Of a stretch of DNA of 64,000 nt, positions 13,001-24,700 are shown one piece after another. The translations under genes and the position numbers were made by a program. The number at the start of each line of letters is the position of its first letter. Within the stretch, counting starts at the first letter, position 1. Origin of the DNA: Endothia cerciana (taxonomy: Eukaryota > Ascomycota > Sordariomycetes > Diaporthales > Cryphonectriaceae); NCBI GenBank assembly GCA_026119935.1, contig JALRMH010000066.1, positions 95,762-159,761 on the forward strand, given 5' to 3'. The notes under the pieces are model-generated. The model saw only the letters and a program-made list of their open reading frames with translations, was not told where the DNA came from and ran no database searches.

Positions 13001-16000
13001 GTTGAGAAGACGACAGGCGGCGAGGCCGCGCCTCCGTCATCATCGATCGAGATTCAAGAAGGTGGCCCCCAGGTTGAGGAGCCACAGCAAGAGCAGTCAT
13101 CAGACGTGCTTGTGCAACAAGAAGAGGCCCCAATTCCGATTGCGGAAGCCATTCCGAGCACTCTCATCTCGCATGATGTCTCTGCTGTCAGCGAGAGCGA
13201 CAACAAGGTCGACGACACGCCTGATGATGATATAGTGGACACGCCTGACGATAACGTTGGTGAATCATCAGTCAAGACATCAGTGGACAAGCCGGAAGCC
13301 GAGACACAGCCAACAAGCGACGAGGAAACTCGCGGCGAGCAAAAAGACGTTCTCAGCCAAGAGTCTGCCGATGAGGCCCAACAACCTTCGCCAGTATCCG
13401 AGCCTGAGATCGAGACCGTCCACGCTCCTGCAGAAGAACCCAGAGAGCAAGTTGGTGAGAGCAGTTCTTCATTGCCCGCGGAGGAGCTTGTCAGCGAAGA
13501 GCCTGCCAGCAAGGATGTGAAGGAGCAGCCTGGCCAAGACAACGACAATGTACACGAGCTGGGCGTGGCAGCCGGCACAGTGGCTGCTGGGTCTCTTTTG
13601 ATGGCTCCTGCGGTGGCGGCTGCAAGTCACGAGGTTGACAAGAAGTCTGGATCAGTGTCCGAGGAAGTCTTGTCCCGGGACATTTCAGAGGGTAATCCCA
13701 CGGAGCCATCGGCTCATGATCTTCCCCCTTCCTCCGCATCCCCTGCCCCCAATGCTGCTACCACTGTCGAGCCTGCCAAGAAACTTCCATCTGCCGGGTC
13801 ACAGTACGGCACATTCAGTACAGAACAAGAAGAAGCGCAGCCATCCTCTGCTGAGGGTGAGCGTGAGCGTGCCAGTGGTGTCGCCGAGTCTTCAGCCAGG
13901 TCTCTCAAGGACGTCGTGGTGAAGGATGAGGTCGGCGGGCATTCGTTTGCCGCTGCATCTACTACATCAGGCAAGCTTACCATCCTAGCATCAGTTGCCC
14001 TCGGTGTGTACGCCGTGTTCAAACTCGCTAATGGTACGTGGGGCTCAAGGTACCCTTGAGCCGACCCAATGTGAGCCAGCATCGAGCTCTGCCGACGACG
14101 ACTCTGACCCGGTCGTCGCGCGGGATGAGGGCGAGCACAACACTAGGTCTGGGGACGGGGATGCAGAGAAAGAGGATGATCATGACATTGATGATGCTGC
14201 TGTGAGAGATACTACTGATGAAAAGGGAATCGCCACTCATTCTTCTGAGGTTGCGGACGCGGAGCAGCCTCGCGACGAAAGTTCGCAACCCGAGGTCGAC
14301 TCGCCAAGCTCGCAAGTCGAGCACGAGTCGGACACAATCCATGCGGAGGTCGAATCCGGTACATCACCGAAGGAAGGAGACGGACAGATTGAGAAGCCAC
14401 CAACACCTGAAGACACACCAAGAGGCATTGAAACCGCATCACCACAGCCCGAAGCCACGACTGAGGATCAACCTAGCACATCCGAGATGCCGCAAGAGAT
14501 CAGTCCCTCGCTGGCCGATGACGAGGTCGACACTACGCAAGACAGTCATGCAGAATCAACCGTCGAGACCAAGCAGGACGAGGCGAGCCTGGACACGTCA
14601 GCAGTGGCCGAAGGACATGGAGTTCTGGCCGATGATATAATCACGACGGAGGACTCACCGGCCATAGATGACTCCACTGCACGTGGCGACCTAGCCATCA
14701 AAGAGCTAGATAATAGTGTTCAGCCGCCGGCGGACGAGTCAGAATCGCGCCCAGAGGACCCATCTGATAGCCAGGACCATCCAAGCAACTTGCCACACGA
14801 GACAACGAGTGATTCAGCAGTCGAGCCGGGAAAGTTGGGAGATGTCGATGAGCCACAAGAGAGCATAGTTGAGACCGTCACAGAGAACAAAATTCCAGAG
14901 GACACTGTTCCACAGCAGGCTGTCCAAAACGAGCCAATGCATGAAGCACCTCCCCAAGCTGAGCCCCTGGAGGCGGGGCCTGACAACGCAATAATCGAGA
15001 ACACAGACGCCGAGATCCTGCAAGAAGAGCCGGCCCAAGATGACGGCCAGCCAGCCATCAATGCAGCTGATAGTTTGTCACCAGCAGCAGAAGCAGTTCT
15101 CGAACAGACATCGGCTTCTGAATCAGCAGCTGACGATCAGAAACGCGACTCTGCTGTGAACCTCGACCCTGGTGATGGCAATGTCTTGGATTTAGAATCA
15201 AAAGACATCGAGAAGTCCACAGGACAAGATCACGGTGCCGTAATAATAGGTGCTCCTGGCGAAGATGCTCCTCAAGAGAGTTCTGAATCACCAGAAGGGC
15301 CCGACCAGCCATCTACAGTTGAGCATCCTACGATGGTGTCTGATGCACCGCGCGACGGAGACGATGGCCCTCAGGAGGACGTGGATGCGACTATTGTTCA
15401 AAGTGACGAGCAGCCCAGCGTTGAGGGGGGGGATCAAAAGCCCTCAGTCGTTCATGAGGAGGGCTTGGCATCGGATGAACAACCAATCCCGGAGGAGACC
15501 AGCGAGGAGCGAACAAACGTCGATGGTGGCGATCAAGAGCCGTCACAAGGCTTATCTGAGGAGAAAGTGGTACCAGATGACAGCTTAGCCCACGAGGGCT
15601 CTGTTGATAAGCCAGAGGCCATGACTGAGTCCGAGGAGCAAGAACAAGCCAAGTCAGAGGCAGTCATCGGTCAAGATCAGAGTGACTCAGGCCAACCACC
15701 AGCAGATGCCCCGATATCTGAGCCAAACCTTGATAAGGGTGGTGATGATAATCTCGAAGACGCCGCTTTTGCAGCAGGTGTGGCAACTACTATCGTTGCC
15801 GCTGCCGTAATGGCAAATCAGGAATTATCCACCAGTGGGGACGAGCAATCGTCTCCAGAGGCCCTCCCTGAGACGTTGGAAGAGGTTGATAGTCCTCGCA
15901 AACCCGACGAAGCCACTGATCCAGCGGAAGCTCCACCGTCTTCTGAGATCGACGATCCTGGAGTAGCTGTCTCAGAAGAACCATTGCCTGAACCCGGTCC

Positions 16001-17351
16001 TGCGGTCGACAAACCCGCAGTGGTCGAGCCAGATACAGACGCTGCACTCAATCAGAACTCCAAACCTCGCTTCAGTCGCCGTGACTCATCGACGCAGACT
16101 GACGAGCTCTGGCGGCCAAGAACTCCTCTTCCGCGGCGGGACAGCACCTCAGCTGTCGTGCTTCCAGATGCAAACGACTCAGATACCAAGAAGCTCACTC
16201 AAGACGGGCTTTCAAGGAGTGTGAGCACGCGCAGTACCCAGCAGGCCGAAGAGGTCGTCGCTGCAGCTGTGATCATCCGCGCGGCTGCCGATACCTTAGG
16301 CGACACCAGCGACCTTGTGGCAGACGCCGTCAAGGATTTGAAGCAACATGGAACCGCTGACGCCCCTTCGAACGCCAAGGATAGGAGGAGAAGCACGGGG
16401 GATGCTAACGGCAGACTTCGTGCCTCTACTAACAGGCTCGCAGGTGTCGATAAGACTTCTAAGGAGGATAAGGCGTACCCGCCGCGTGCCAGGTCAGGCA
16501 CTCATGGTTCACGCTCCAGCCGACCCAGCACCCGTGATAGCAAGGAGGGCGCACCCAAGTCATTGCACCGCCACTCTTCCCACAGACACCGCCACGAGGG
16601 TGATCGCGAGGTTGAGCAGGGGAGCCCTCAGACTCCACCACGCACGGCGGAGAGCGGTCACGGCAGCCACCGCTCTAGAAAGGAGCGCACGCCTCAAGAG
16701 CAAGCTGAGCATGACAGGCGCAAGGAGGAGCGCCGCCTCGCCCGCAAGAGGGAAGAAGAGCGTGAGAACGTCAAGACCGACTCACCCTCCACCAGTTCCA
16801 AAGGCAAGGAGGCAGAGACCCCGCCAGCCAGCGATAGCAAGAGCTCGCGCCGAGTCAGCTCTAGTCGCAGGGAGCTTGCGCCTTCCGGCGCCTCCACCGG
16901 CCGCACTGAGAGCTCTGCGCCGCCACAGGCGAGCAAGAAGTTCTTCGACTTGAAGGGGGGCCAGTCTGTGCTCGACACCAAATTCGGCGGACCGCTTGAG
17001 GCTGAGGCAGCTCACAAGGAGGGCTCGCTCAAGCGCACTCACACGGCGACGTCCAGCAGGGAAAAGGGAATACGCCGCTCGCTGAGCCAGAGCAACACCA
17101 AGCTGGAGAAGGCCCGCGCGGAGGAGTCTATCAAGACGAGTAAGGAGAAGGAAAAGGTTGCGCCTTCAACTCCTAGCACCTCCAACGGTCATGAGTCCAA
17201 GGAGGAAGGCAAGAGCCGCGATGACAAGCACCGCAGGTCTAGGATGGAGAGGCGGGGGTCACAGCAGAAGGAGGCTGGCCACAAGGAGGAGAAGGAGAAG
17301 AAGAAGCCTGGTGGGCTCAAGGGGATGTTCAAGAGGATGTTCTCTTCCTAA
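10024..17351 (+). CDS. giant acidic repetitive protein with internal hydrophobic segment and basic C-terminus
   Basis: Three exons, 10024-10210, 10278-14033 and 14080-17351, total 7,215 nt and 2,404 aa. Intron 1 (GTGAGT...CAG) and the 46-nt intron 2 (GTACGT...CAG) both keep phase, joining what look like two separate open frames. Visible parts: an N-terminal LQL/LQV/VEF periodic motif; a Lys block at about 80-150; a very long Glu/Pro/Ala/Ser region; and three copies of a 33-34-residue unit beginning SELKE. Hydrophobic Ala-rich stretches include AAGTVAAGSLLMAPAVAA, and ILASVALGVYAVFKLAN lies at about residue 1297-1314. From about residue 1975 the tail is Arg/Ser/Lys-rich and ends GGLKGMFKRMFSS. 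I do not recognise a defined family. It may be a scaffold or structural protein of the type annotated in fungi as involucrin-like. An alternative start at 9917 with an intron 10022-10119 is also in phase. Confidence 0.75.
11141..11440 (+). repeat. three tandem ~100-bp coding repeats
   Basis: Copies begin at 11141, 11243 and 11342 (102 and 99 bp apart), each with a TCTCTGA(A/G)CTCAAGGA core. They encode a 33-34-residue unit: SELKE, then SEP, then a PE(S/T)K segment and an APEEP or similar end. The unit lengths are multiples of three, so copy-number change would leave the reading frame intact. Confidence 0.8.
11860..11897 (+). repeat. GAG/GGA microsatellite ending in an 11-G run inside coding sequence
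   Basis: A GAG repeat codes for a run of about eight or nine Glu residues and ends in 11 consecutive G (11887-11897) coding for Gly. It lies inside exon 2 of the giant repeat protein. A one-base slip here would frameshift the remaining ~1,850 codons, so it is both a biological contingency tract and a sequencing-error risk. Confidence 0.85.
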
Positions 17352-18900
17352 TCTCGTCGATCGGATCCTGGTCCCTGGCTGGCGGAGAAGAATTCAAGGG
17401 TGATCCGGAAAAGGGCTCGTATGGAAAAAAGGTGTGGAGGTTGGTGGTCACGGAAAAGTCAGGTGGCGGGAGTGGTGGGATATCGGCCTCGTCTTCATTG
17501 TGTTCGCTCATTATTAATCTGTCTACTTTCTTTAATCCTGTCTCGTGACGAGGGACTATTAGTGGTCACGCAGCATGGGCGGGCGATCATGATGGACTGT
17601 GTACCGCTTGGACACCCGTACGCGGCAGTATTCCGAGGTTGGGAAAGAAGAAAAAGGAGGGCTGGGCAAGCTGAGAGGAGCTGGTGCGGTGAGGGGAGGA
17701 AAGAACAGCTGTGTTTGTAGGATTTTCATGAACTCATTGTGTTGATCTATTAACATGCCTTGAGCAGTTTTTGATAACCCTCTGCTTCACTATCAGCCCA
17801 GAAATCATTTTTCGTCCCTTCTATACATCTCAGCTTATCTCGTTACGCCTAGATCAAACAAATCGAGACACCCGATCGATTCTCGCGTCCTCGCTGCCTT
17901 TTGTTTCGTTTGCCTGCCAGCAGTAATGGTCCCCATTGATTGGGGTTTTGGGGGGGGGGTAGGGGCAGGGGACAATTCGGTTGAAATGGAGACACCCAGA
18001 AATACATAAAATGCCGCGGCCGCCCTGGTCAGAACTTGCGTGTTCAGTAATAGTCTGCCACCCCAGAAGCCATCTTCATAATACCTAGGTTGCTATATTT
18101 ATTGAGTGAAGTCTCCCATCCGTCTTGATCTCCTCCTCCGCTAACCCCCCTCCAACTGCCCTTGCGCGCTGGGTTCCATCTCTCTTCCATACCACGGTGG
18201 CCACAAGCACTACTTAAGTAAATGTGGTATCCATAGTGTGACGCTCAACATGGTCCATTCTTTGATCTCGTGCTCTTTACTTCGTCGGCATAACCTGACC
18301 TTGTCAAAGAATGCGAATGAGCCGGCCGCCGATAGCTTCGTCAAAACATCGTAGTAACCAACGAGGAGTTGATGGCTGGATACCCAGAAAGTCCGCATGA
18401 GCCACAGTTCCTCATAGTACCTTTCTATCGAAAGACGTCCTTTGGACGGCAACAGAGACCCTCACAAGGACTCCATGGCTTTAGGCTAAAACTTAGAATG
18501 GGGTCTCAGCTAATAGGCCAAGCAGACGCTTAATTTCCTCTCCTGTCCTGTTTTCAGGCTGCTTGGGCCATGGATGCCGTGGACATGACAGAGAGCTAGA
18601 GCACTAATCCCGAATAGGCACGGAGGACGAAGAACACGAAGACCTGTTCTGGATGAAAACCAGACTGTCGAGACTGTAGTGCGATGGGCGGCAGCGGAAG
18701 CTAGAGTAAACAAATTCCCGGCAGAATGGAGATTTCAAACAGAGCCAAGAGTTACATAGTTATTGCGGAGGGCGAGATATACAAAAGACCTCTCTGAACT
18801 CCAAAGGTAAGAGTTTGGGGCATCATCTCGGTTCTGGCAAGCATACCTATCCAGTGTATGAGGCGGCCACCACTTGCACGTCGATCACATATACGAAATA
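17352..18900. other. intergenic region with xylanase promoter
   Basis: About 1.5 kb separates the giant protein gene from the xylanase. It holds a 10-G run at 17950-17959, a GGCCGCCG stretch near 18320 and the xylanase upstream region. No open frame with family features was found on either strand. Confidence 0.5.
18484..18490 (+). promoter_or_regulatory. candidate XlnR/Xyr1 site GGCTAAA
   Basis: GGCTAAA lies 411 bp upstream of the xylanase start. The known binding motif of the fungal xylanase regulator XlnR/Xyr1 is GGCTAAA or GGCTAR. A single 7-mer match is weak evidence, but its position fits a xylan-induced gene. Confidence 0.35.
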
Positions 18901-20477
18901 ATGGTCACCGTCCTCCTCGCCGCACTGCTAGCGGCCGTTGGCCCAGCAGCAGCCCAGCTCAACAGCCTCGCAAAATCTGCGGGCCTGTTGTACTTTGGCA
19001 CCGCCGTTGACAATCCCAGCCTGAGCAACTCTGCTTATACGGCAATCGCGTTCAACTCGAGCGAGTTTGGTCAAATTACGCCGGCGAACGGCCAGAAGTG
19101 GGACGCTGTTGAGCCCTCCAACGGTGTCTTCAGCTATACAAATGGAGATGCTATCACGACGAAAGCCCGCGCGGCTGGGCAAATTCTGAGGTGCCACAAC
19201 CTCGTCTGGTATAATCAGCTCCCCAGCTGGGGTAGGTCCCACCTGAAGCCGCTCATAGATGTAAAATGGTCCATTGCTAATGTCTATAAAGTATCGAGTG
19301 GCTCTTGGACTACCTCGTCGCTGGAAAACGTGATTACGACCCACATCACCAACGAGGTCACCCATGCAAGTCTCTCTAACACGACTGTTGCTTCACTGAC
19401 GCATGCTGATACTTCGTTATAGTACAAGGGGCAATGCTACGCGTGGGACGTCGTGAACGAGGCACTGGACGACTCTGGGAATTATCGAACCGACGTCTTT
19501 TACAACATACTTGGGACAAGCTACATTCCATTCGCATTCAAAGCTGCTGCAGCTGCGGATTCAGCAGCCAAACTGTACTACAACGATTATAACATCGAGT
19601 ACAGCGGCGCAAAGGCCACAGCCGCCATCAACATCGTCAAAAATATACAGGCCTCTGGTGGCCAGATTGACGGTGTGGGCTTGCAAGGTCACTTCATCGT
19701 TGGGTCGACCCCATCTAAATCGTCCCTTGTCAGTGCTCTCCAGGCCTTCACGGCCCTCGGTGTCGAGGTGGCGTACACGGAGTTGGATATAAGGCACTCT
19801 AGTGTTCCAGCCAGTGCAGCGGCACAGCAGCAACAAGCGACAGATTACGTGACTGTCGTCAGTGCGTGTCTCTCGGTCGCGAAATGCGTGGGTGTGACTG
19901 TGTGGGACTTTGATGACCAGGTAAGTACTGAGCGAGGAACAAAATCCTGGGGGGAGAGACGGCTTCTTGAAACTTCTACTGAGGAACCTTCGCTTTCAGT
20001 ACTCCTGGGTGCCATCGACATTCTCCGGCTCAGGCGAGGCCGACTTATGGTCTTCCAACTTGGTCAAGAAGCCAGCCTACACGAGTATCGCGAGTTTCCT
20101 AAAGAGCGCCGCGGCAACCGCGCCCGCATCGTCAACAGCTGCTTCTTCCAGCGTGTCGACTTGTGAGTTTACATCTGATGGGCGTATCCTGGTATAACAG
20201 CTGACCTGGCAAAAGCTGTACCCACGACCTTGTCTTCGGTCACATCTGCACCAACTACTACATCTGCACCAACTACTACAGCCGCACCAAGTACCTCTGC
20301 CGCTGTCGGAGCCAACGGCCATTACTCACAGGTACCTACTCATTCACCATTGTGAGTGTGGACGTAGTAATAGCTAACAATTTCTAGTGTAGTGGACAAG
20401 GGTTCTCGGGCGCACCAGGCTGTGCTTCTCCTTATACTTGCTCAATGGTCAACGCCTACTATGCTCAGTGCCTGTGA
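18901..20477 (+). CDS. secreted endo-1,4-beta-xylanase, GH10 with C-terminal CBM1
   Basis: Six exons, 18901-19231, 19292-19365, 19423-19920, 20000-20162, 20216-20331 and 20388-20477, give 423 aa. The protein has a signal peptide (MVTVLLAALLAAVGPAAAQ), then a GH10 barrel. The acid/base Glu is near residue 148 (WDVVNEA) and the nucleophile Glu near 255 (TELDI). A Ser/Thr/Pro/Ala linker (SAPTTTSAPTTT) follows, and a fungal cellulose-binding CBM1 with its Cys and Tyr residues (CSGQGFSG...CSMVNAYYAQCL) closes the protein. It cleaves internal xylan linkages outside the cell. Intron 2 is a GC-AG intron (GCAAGT...TATAG), required to join NEVTH to YKGQCYAWD. An upstream in-frame ATG at 18874 would place charged residues before the signal peptide, so 18901 is preferred. 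Confidence 0.93.
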
Positions 20478-20654
20478 TAGATTTAGACCGCAGTGGTAGA
20501 CTCGCATTCGTATTCAAATATAACGTATACACCCAGGCTCCCGGCCAGCATAGCCTCTTATTCGTGAAATATACCTTGAACGTCCTGACTACCAAGCAGA
20601 TAGGAAGTCTTTTGTTGCGGCTGATACTACATGCTAGGGTTCTAGTGCTTGCTC

Positions 20655-21072
20655 TCATACGACCTTTGCATCGCAGTCCATGGATGAATCAAGCTTGAAG
20701 AGCCTCTTTGCATTCTCCCTTCCAATATTGGCCTTATCGGTGAGATTGAGCTCGGTGTTATCGAACCATGTGCAGGCAGGCTCGAATTTCTCGAATGGGT
20801 AGTCCACGGAGAACATGATCCTGTCGGATCCGACCTCGTTTATGCAGAAGTTGAGAGTTGAAGAGGAGAAATGTCCACTGGTCGTGACCCAGATGTTCTC
20901 GTTGAAGTAGTCCCGGATCGTCTTATTGCAGCTGAGGCCAAGAGGCTTCTTGACATCCTCGAACCAATGATTTATGCGCCACATGTCGAAGGGGATGTGC
21001 TCGCCGAGATGACCCGGGATGACTTGAAGCTTGGGGTGGCGGTCGAAGACGCCGTTGATGACCATACCCTAG
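20655..21072 (-). pseudogene. 3' fragment of an amidohydrolase-2 / aromatic acid decarboxylase gene
   Basis: About 136 codons on the minus strand match the C-terminal part of the ACMSD/amidohydrolase-2 family that includes 2,3-dihydroxybenzoate and gamma-resorcylate decarboxylases. Visible family segments are GVFDRHPKLQVIPGHLGEH, the metal-site region SVDYPFE and the terminal IGRENAKRLFKLD. The N-terminal half, including the first metal-binding motif, is absent. Directly upstream, near 21070, the sequence switches to a Fot1-like transposase remnant. The fragment is intact in frame but cannot be a complete enzyme. It may be a leftover of an aromatic-acid pathway that extended from the gene block to the right. 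Confidence 0.75.
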
Positions 21073-21443
21073 GTCAGACTGAGTAATAACCCATTGGGCT
21101 AGTTTGTCTTCTTGGCTAATAGATGTGTCTTTGCTGAGACTAATGGGCACGTCGGTGTTGTTGTCGGCCAAGAATTCTTTGCTGAAGTGTAGCCCTCGGA
21201 ATGCCCCAGTCTAAGGCGGCCTTTCTGACTGATTGGCCATTTCTGACGGCCTCAATGGCCTGGATAACTTCAGATTCCGTATAGGCCTTCATTGGTTAAT
21301 AATAAAGATAATCTGAAAAAATGAAGTTATTCGGATGAGAATTAAACGAGAAACAGTGCAGTAAAAATGGGTGGTTGAAAAAATAGGGTGGCTGGCCAGG
21401 GTGGCTAACAACAGGGGGTGGCTAACAACCCTGCCTTTTGACT
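21073..21443 (-). mobile_element. 5' end of a dead Fot1/pogo-like DNA transposon
   Basis: Reading minus from 21288, the sequence encodes a psq-type helix-turn-helix (MKAYTESEVIQAIEAV, then SVRKAALDWGIPRATLQ), typical of the start of Fot1/pogo transposases. Two in-frame TAG codons follow. The continuing segment QEDKLAQWVITQSDLG appears in another frame, so the gene is broken by stops and a frameshift. The outer end at 21443 reads AGTCAAAAGGCAGGG on the minus strand next to a TA dinucleotide, as expected for a Tc1/mariner-type terminal inverted repeat. Subterminal copies of GGTGGCTAACAAC flank it. The DDE catalytic half and the second terminus are missing; the element ends at the amidohydrolase fragment. 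Confidence 0.7.
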
Positions 21444-21633
21444 TATAGCTTTCGTAAGTTAGGCTTTTAAGTCTAAGCAAAGTAGACTTATAAATATCAT
21501 TTTTTGTAAATTCCCTATAAGCTGCATGACCTTTTGACTAGGCCACATGAGCCATATGCCCTGTGGTGTGTTTGCATGGCAGGAAAGACAATACCAGAGC
21601 GAAGAAAGGAGAAAAGAAGCCAAAAAAAAAAAG

Positions 21634-21706
21634 AGGACTTACTCGGACTCGAACCAAGGACCTTGGGATCTGCAATCCCACGCTATAACCGCTTAGCTAT
21701 AAGTCC
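21634..21706 (-). tRNA. tRNA-Cys(GCA)
   Basis: A 73-nt cloverleaf reads on the minus strand. The acceptor stem GGACTTA pairs with TAAGTCC; the D stem is GCTA/TAGC with an AGCGGTTA loop. The anticodon stem TGGGA/TCCCA encloses TTGCAGA (anticodon GCA). The T arm is CTTGG-TTCGAGT-CCGAG, and the discriminator base is T, as is typical for tRNA-Cys. A run of ten or more T follows directly on the minus strand (21622-21632), a good RNA polymerase III terminator. There is no intron. It sits 190 bp from the transposon end. Confidence 0.93.
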
Positions 21707-24700
21707 TGGAACTAAACTTGTTCATCACTAAATCAAGGTATTTATGAAGCTAAATGAGACTATGACGTCAAGACCCATGTCCAGGGGGTATCTAGTTGGG
21801 GAGGAAGCACCCATGGTGTAGCGCAAAGGACTGTTTATGTTTTTGCTTCTGCGCAACCCAACGAGGCGTTGTCGTTTTAGGCGGACGTTGCGGGCACGTT
21901 CGGTCGTGAGCTTCTTGTGGCTCGGGAATAGCCAAACAGGGGTGCACAAAATGGTGAATGTCACAATCGCCATCTGCCGGTTATTGGAGTGTGGAAACTT
22001 GGTCTAACCTGGTTGTGCTCGAATATCCATCTAAGCATGGTCTACAGTCACCACTGCGTGGCTCGTCGTAGCTTACCCAAGATAACCCAAAGAGACGAGG
22101 GAACCGGGGGTGTAGCGACAGGTGACAAGGACTCACGAGTAGTCCTTGCGTGGCCATTTGACCTGCCATGGGCAGAACCAAGATGAGCAGAAAGGCCATT
22201 CTGCTTCTGAATAGTCGGGCCCCAAGGGCGACTTCAAAATCCGTACATGATGCGGAGGCACACAACAGGCGCCCCGGTGGAAAGGACACAGCCCCGCTCA
22301 CAACCATCATCGACGGTTCCAACTCGTCACCCGATCCATACTTCGCGATTGCCTACTGCCGCTATATATACGCGGCCGGGAGAGTAAGCTTAGTCTGGCG
22401 CTGCCGAGCTACGCATCACATTACTTCGACAACGTCCTGGTGGCCTATAATTCTAAGAAACGGTCATCACATCTTCCCGTTGCTAATTGACAAACAACAG
22501 ACTGTGAACGCCCAAACACCAACAGTGGCTTTGCTATGGGGGAGACGAACCTCGATACCAAAAGCTTCATTACCAGAGAGTATTAATTTATTGTATCTCA
22601 CGGCGCAAGGCTCAACGGTACGATCAGGGCAACTCGTAGCGTCTGTGTCGAGGTCAAGCGCCTTCGTCAGGGATCATAGTTGGGCGCCAGACTTCAGCTG
22701 CTAGGATTTCTGCTTCGCAAAGGGAACCGTAATAATTATTTGGGGACTTAGCTCCTTCCCACGAGATTCACGAGATTCACGGTCGGGATGATGTCTTGGG
22801 TGCCTTCCTAACCGCTCAGATAAAGAGAGGTCAGGGTTTTGTCTCTGTCTCCTTTCTCAAAGGCCTGGAGAGAGAGAGAGGTTGACTGGTATAAATAAAC
22901 AACACGATTAATCCATCGGTTGACAGAAACTATCGTGATGCCCTCCTTACAGTGTTGAAAACTCGTAGCTACCACTTGTGAAAGTGTAGTCAGGGTCAGA
23001 AAGGTATGTGTGTAGTGGTCCGATTCCCCCGATCTAGCTAGGCAAATGGCTGGTTATTTATAGTGACTGTTACCACACAGTCCATCCTGAGTGAACGCAT
23101 TCATGTTTAGATGAAGTCTGTATCACGTGCTAGTAACGTGGTGTCTGGTGTCTCTGCTATAGGGTGCCCTTGATGATGGTTCTACGAATGTACGGTAGTT
23201 TGTTCTCGACAGGTGGATAGAGAGAATGAGTATTCAAAGTGAGAGGAGAGATCGCAGGATATGAGATCGAAGGCCTCAAGGATATCAGAGGCGGAAAGGA
23301 GATGGCGGTCATAGAGACATGGTTGCGCAAGGGTTCGAAGCCTGGGAGGACGTGAAGAGCGGATTGTATCTGAGATGAGATGATCCATATTGTGAATGGG
23401 GTCCCGAGGGTTGACTGAAGCTGTTCGCTTCCGCTTCAGTAAGTAGGATGGGATATGTTGCTTGCCTTTGCCGCATCCGATGAACGCAACCGCATTAACG
23501 TAACCTCTTGTCCATATTCCTCGGTCACCATGCCCAACCCCCCCCCCCCCCAAAAAAAGGACAAGGAAGGAAAGCAGGAAGGACGAAAGAAAAGAAGGAA
23601 AAAAAAAAAAAAGGAGAAACCCAAGACCATTCCATGGAGACTCTCAACATCCCACGTCATTCCATGGGCCGCATATGGATTATAGAGCAAGATAGGATAG
23701 GAAGAGAGCAATTTATGGTATTGGGTAGGCGTATGAAGCCGTGAGGAGCGAGGATTCTGTCGAAGATAATAGGATAAAAAGTACATACGTACAGGTGTGG
23801 TTGTCGAGTACGAGGAGAAGCTGGTGGGTACAAACCCATTCTATGTAAGCTCCCTGATGATTCTGGTCCCCTAAAGCGATTGTTGCTACCTGACAAAATT
23901 GTTGTACAATTCATCTGCGATTTGCCTTTCCATCGGGTGTTGGCAGACGCTTAGCACCTGCATCGATGTCGATGATGCCCTGATATCGCTTCTGAGTACT
24001 GTGGCTCGTTTCAAACTTCAGGCACTAGTGGAATGACAATGGCCCATAGCTCCTTGAGTAGGGAGTATTATCTATGTTTCTGCCGCACCCCTGCGCCATG
24101 TACATATGTTCACCTGCGTCTAACTCTTGCCATCCAAACACACGCGCTTCAGGATCTACTGCGGAATTAAATTGGAAGAAAGTCCAAGTAACAGAAACAT
24201 CTCTGTAGGACTAGTATAATCGATGAGCATGTCGGACGGCGTGCTCCTCGAATAATCTACATCGATGTATCTCGAATTCACTGCATGCTGCCTGGAGGTA
24301 TTGCGTTCCGAGAAGACGGACGAAGTCTTCCCAAATGGCTTAACATGATTCTCCAGCTGCATCAGTGTTCATTCAAGATACATGAGTGAGTTCTCGGTTG
24401 TAGCTTCCAGAGCTGCAGGTTGAGTACACAGTTGCTCCATATGCACCGGCGAGGCGGGAGGACCTGGAAATGAAGCCCTGGGAGGTCCGAAGTAGGACTC
24501 CAGTCATCTCCACGCTGTAAACCAGGCGAAAGAGCACTGAGAAGCTACAATGAGGTTCTTCACGTGAGGTGGAGGTACCTTGTAGACTTTTCGTCTGCGG
24601 TCTCACCATGCTTTAGCTTGAAAAGCCCTGCCCCTTCGGGTTTATGAGGATCCTTACTATCGTGCAACCAGAAGGCAGGAACGCTGGATCCAACACTATG

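Noticed and set aside
13995..17351. A separate second gene for the right half of the giant protein
   Set aside because: Its only early ATG (14031) overlaps the first frame, and a phase-perfect GT-AG intron joins the halves.
23310..23330. GGGTTCGAAGCC resembling a tRNA B box
   Set aside because: No pairing acceptor, D or anticodon stems could be drawn around it.
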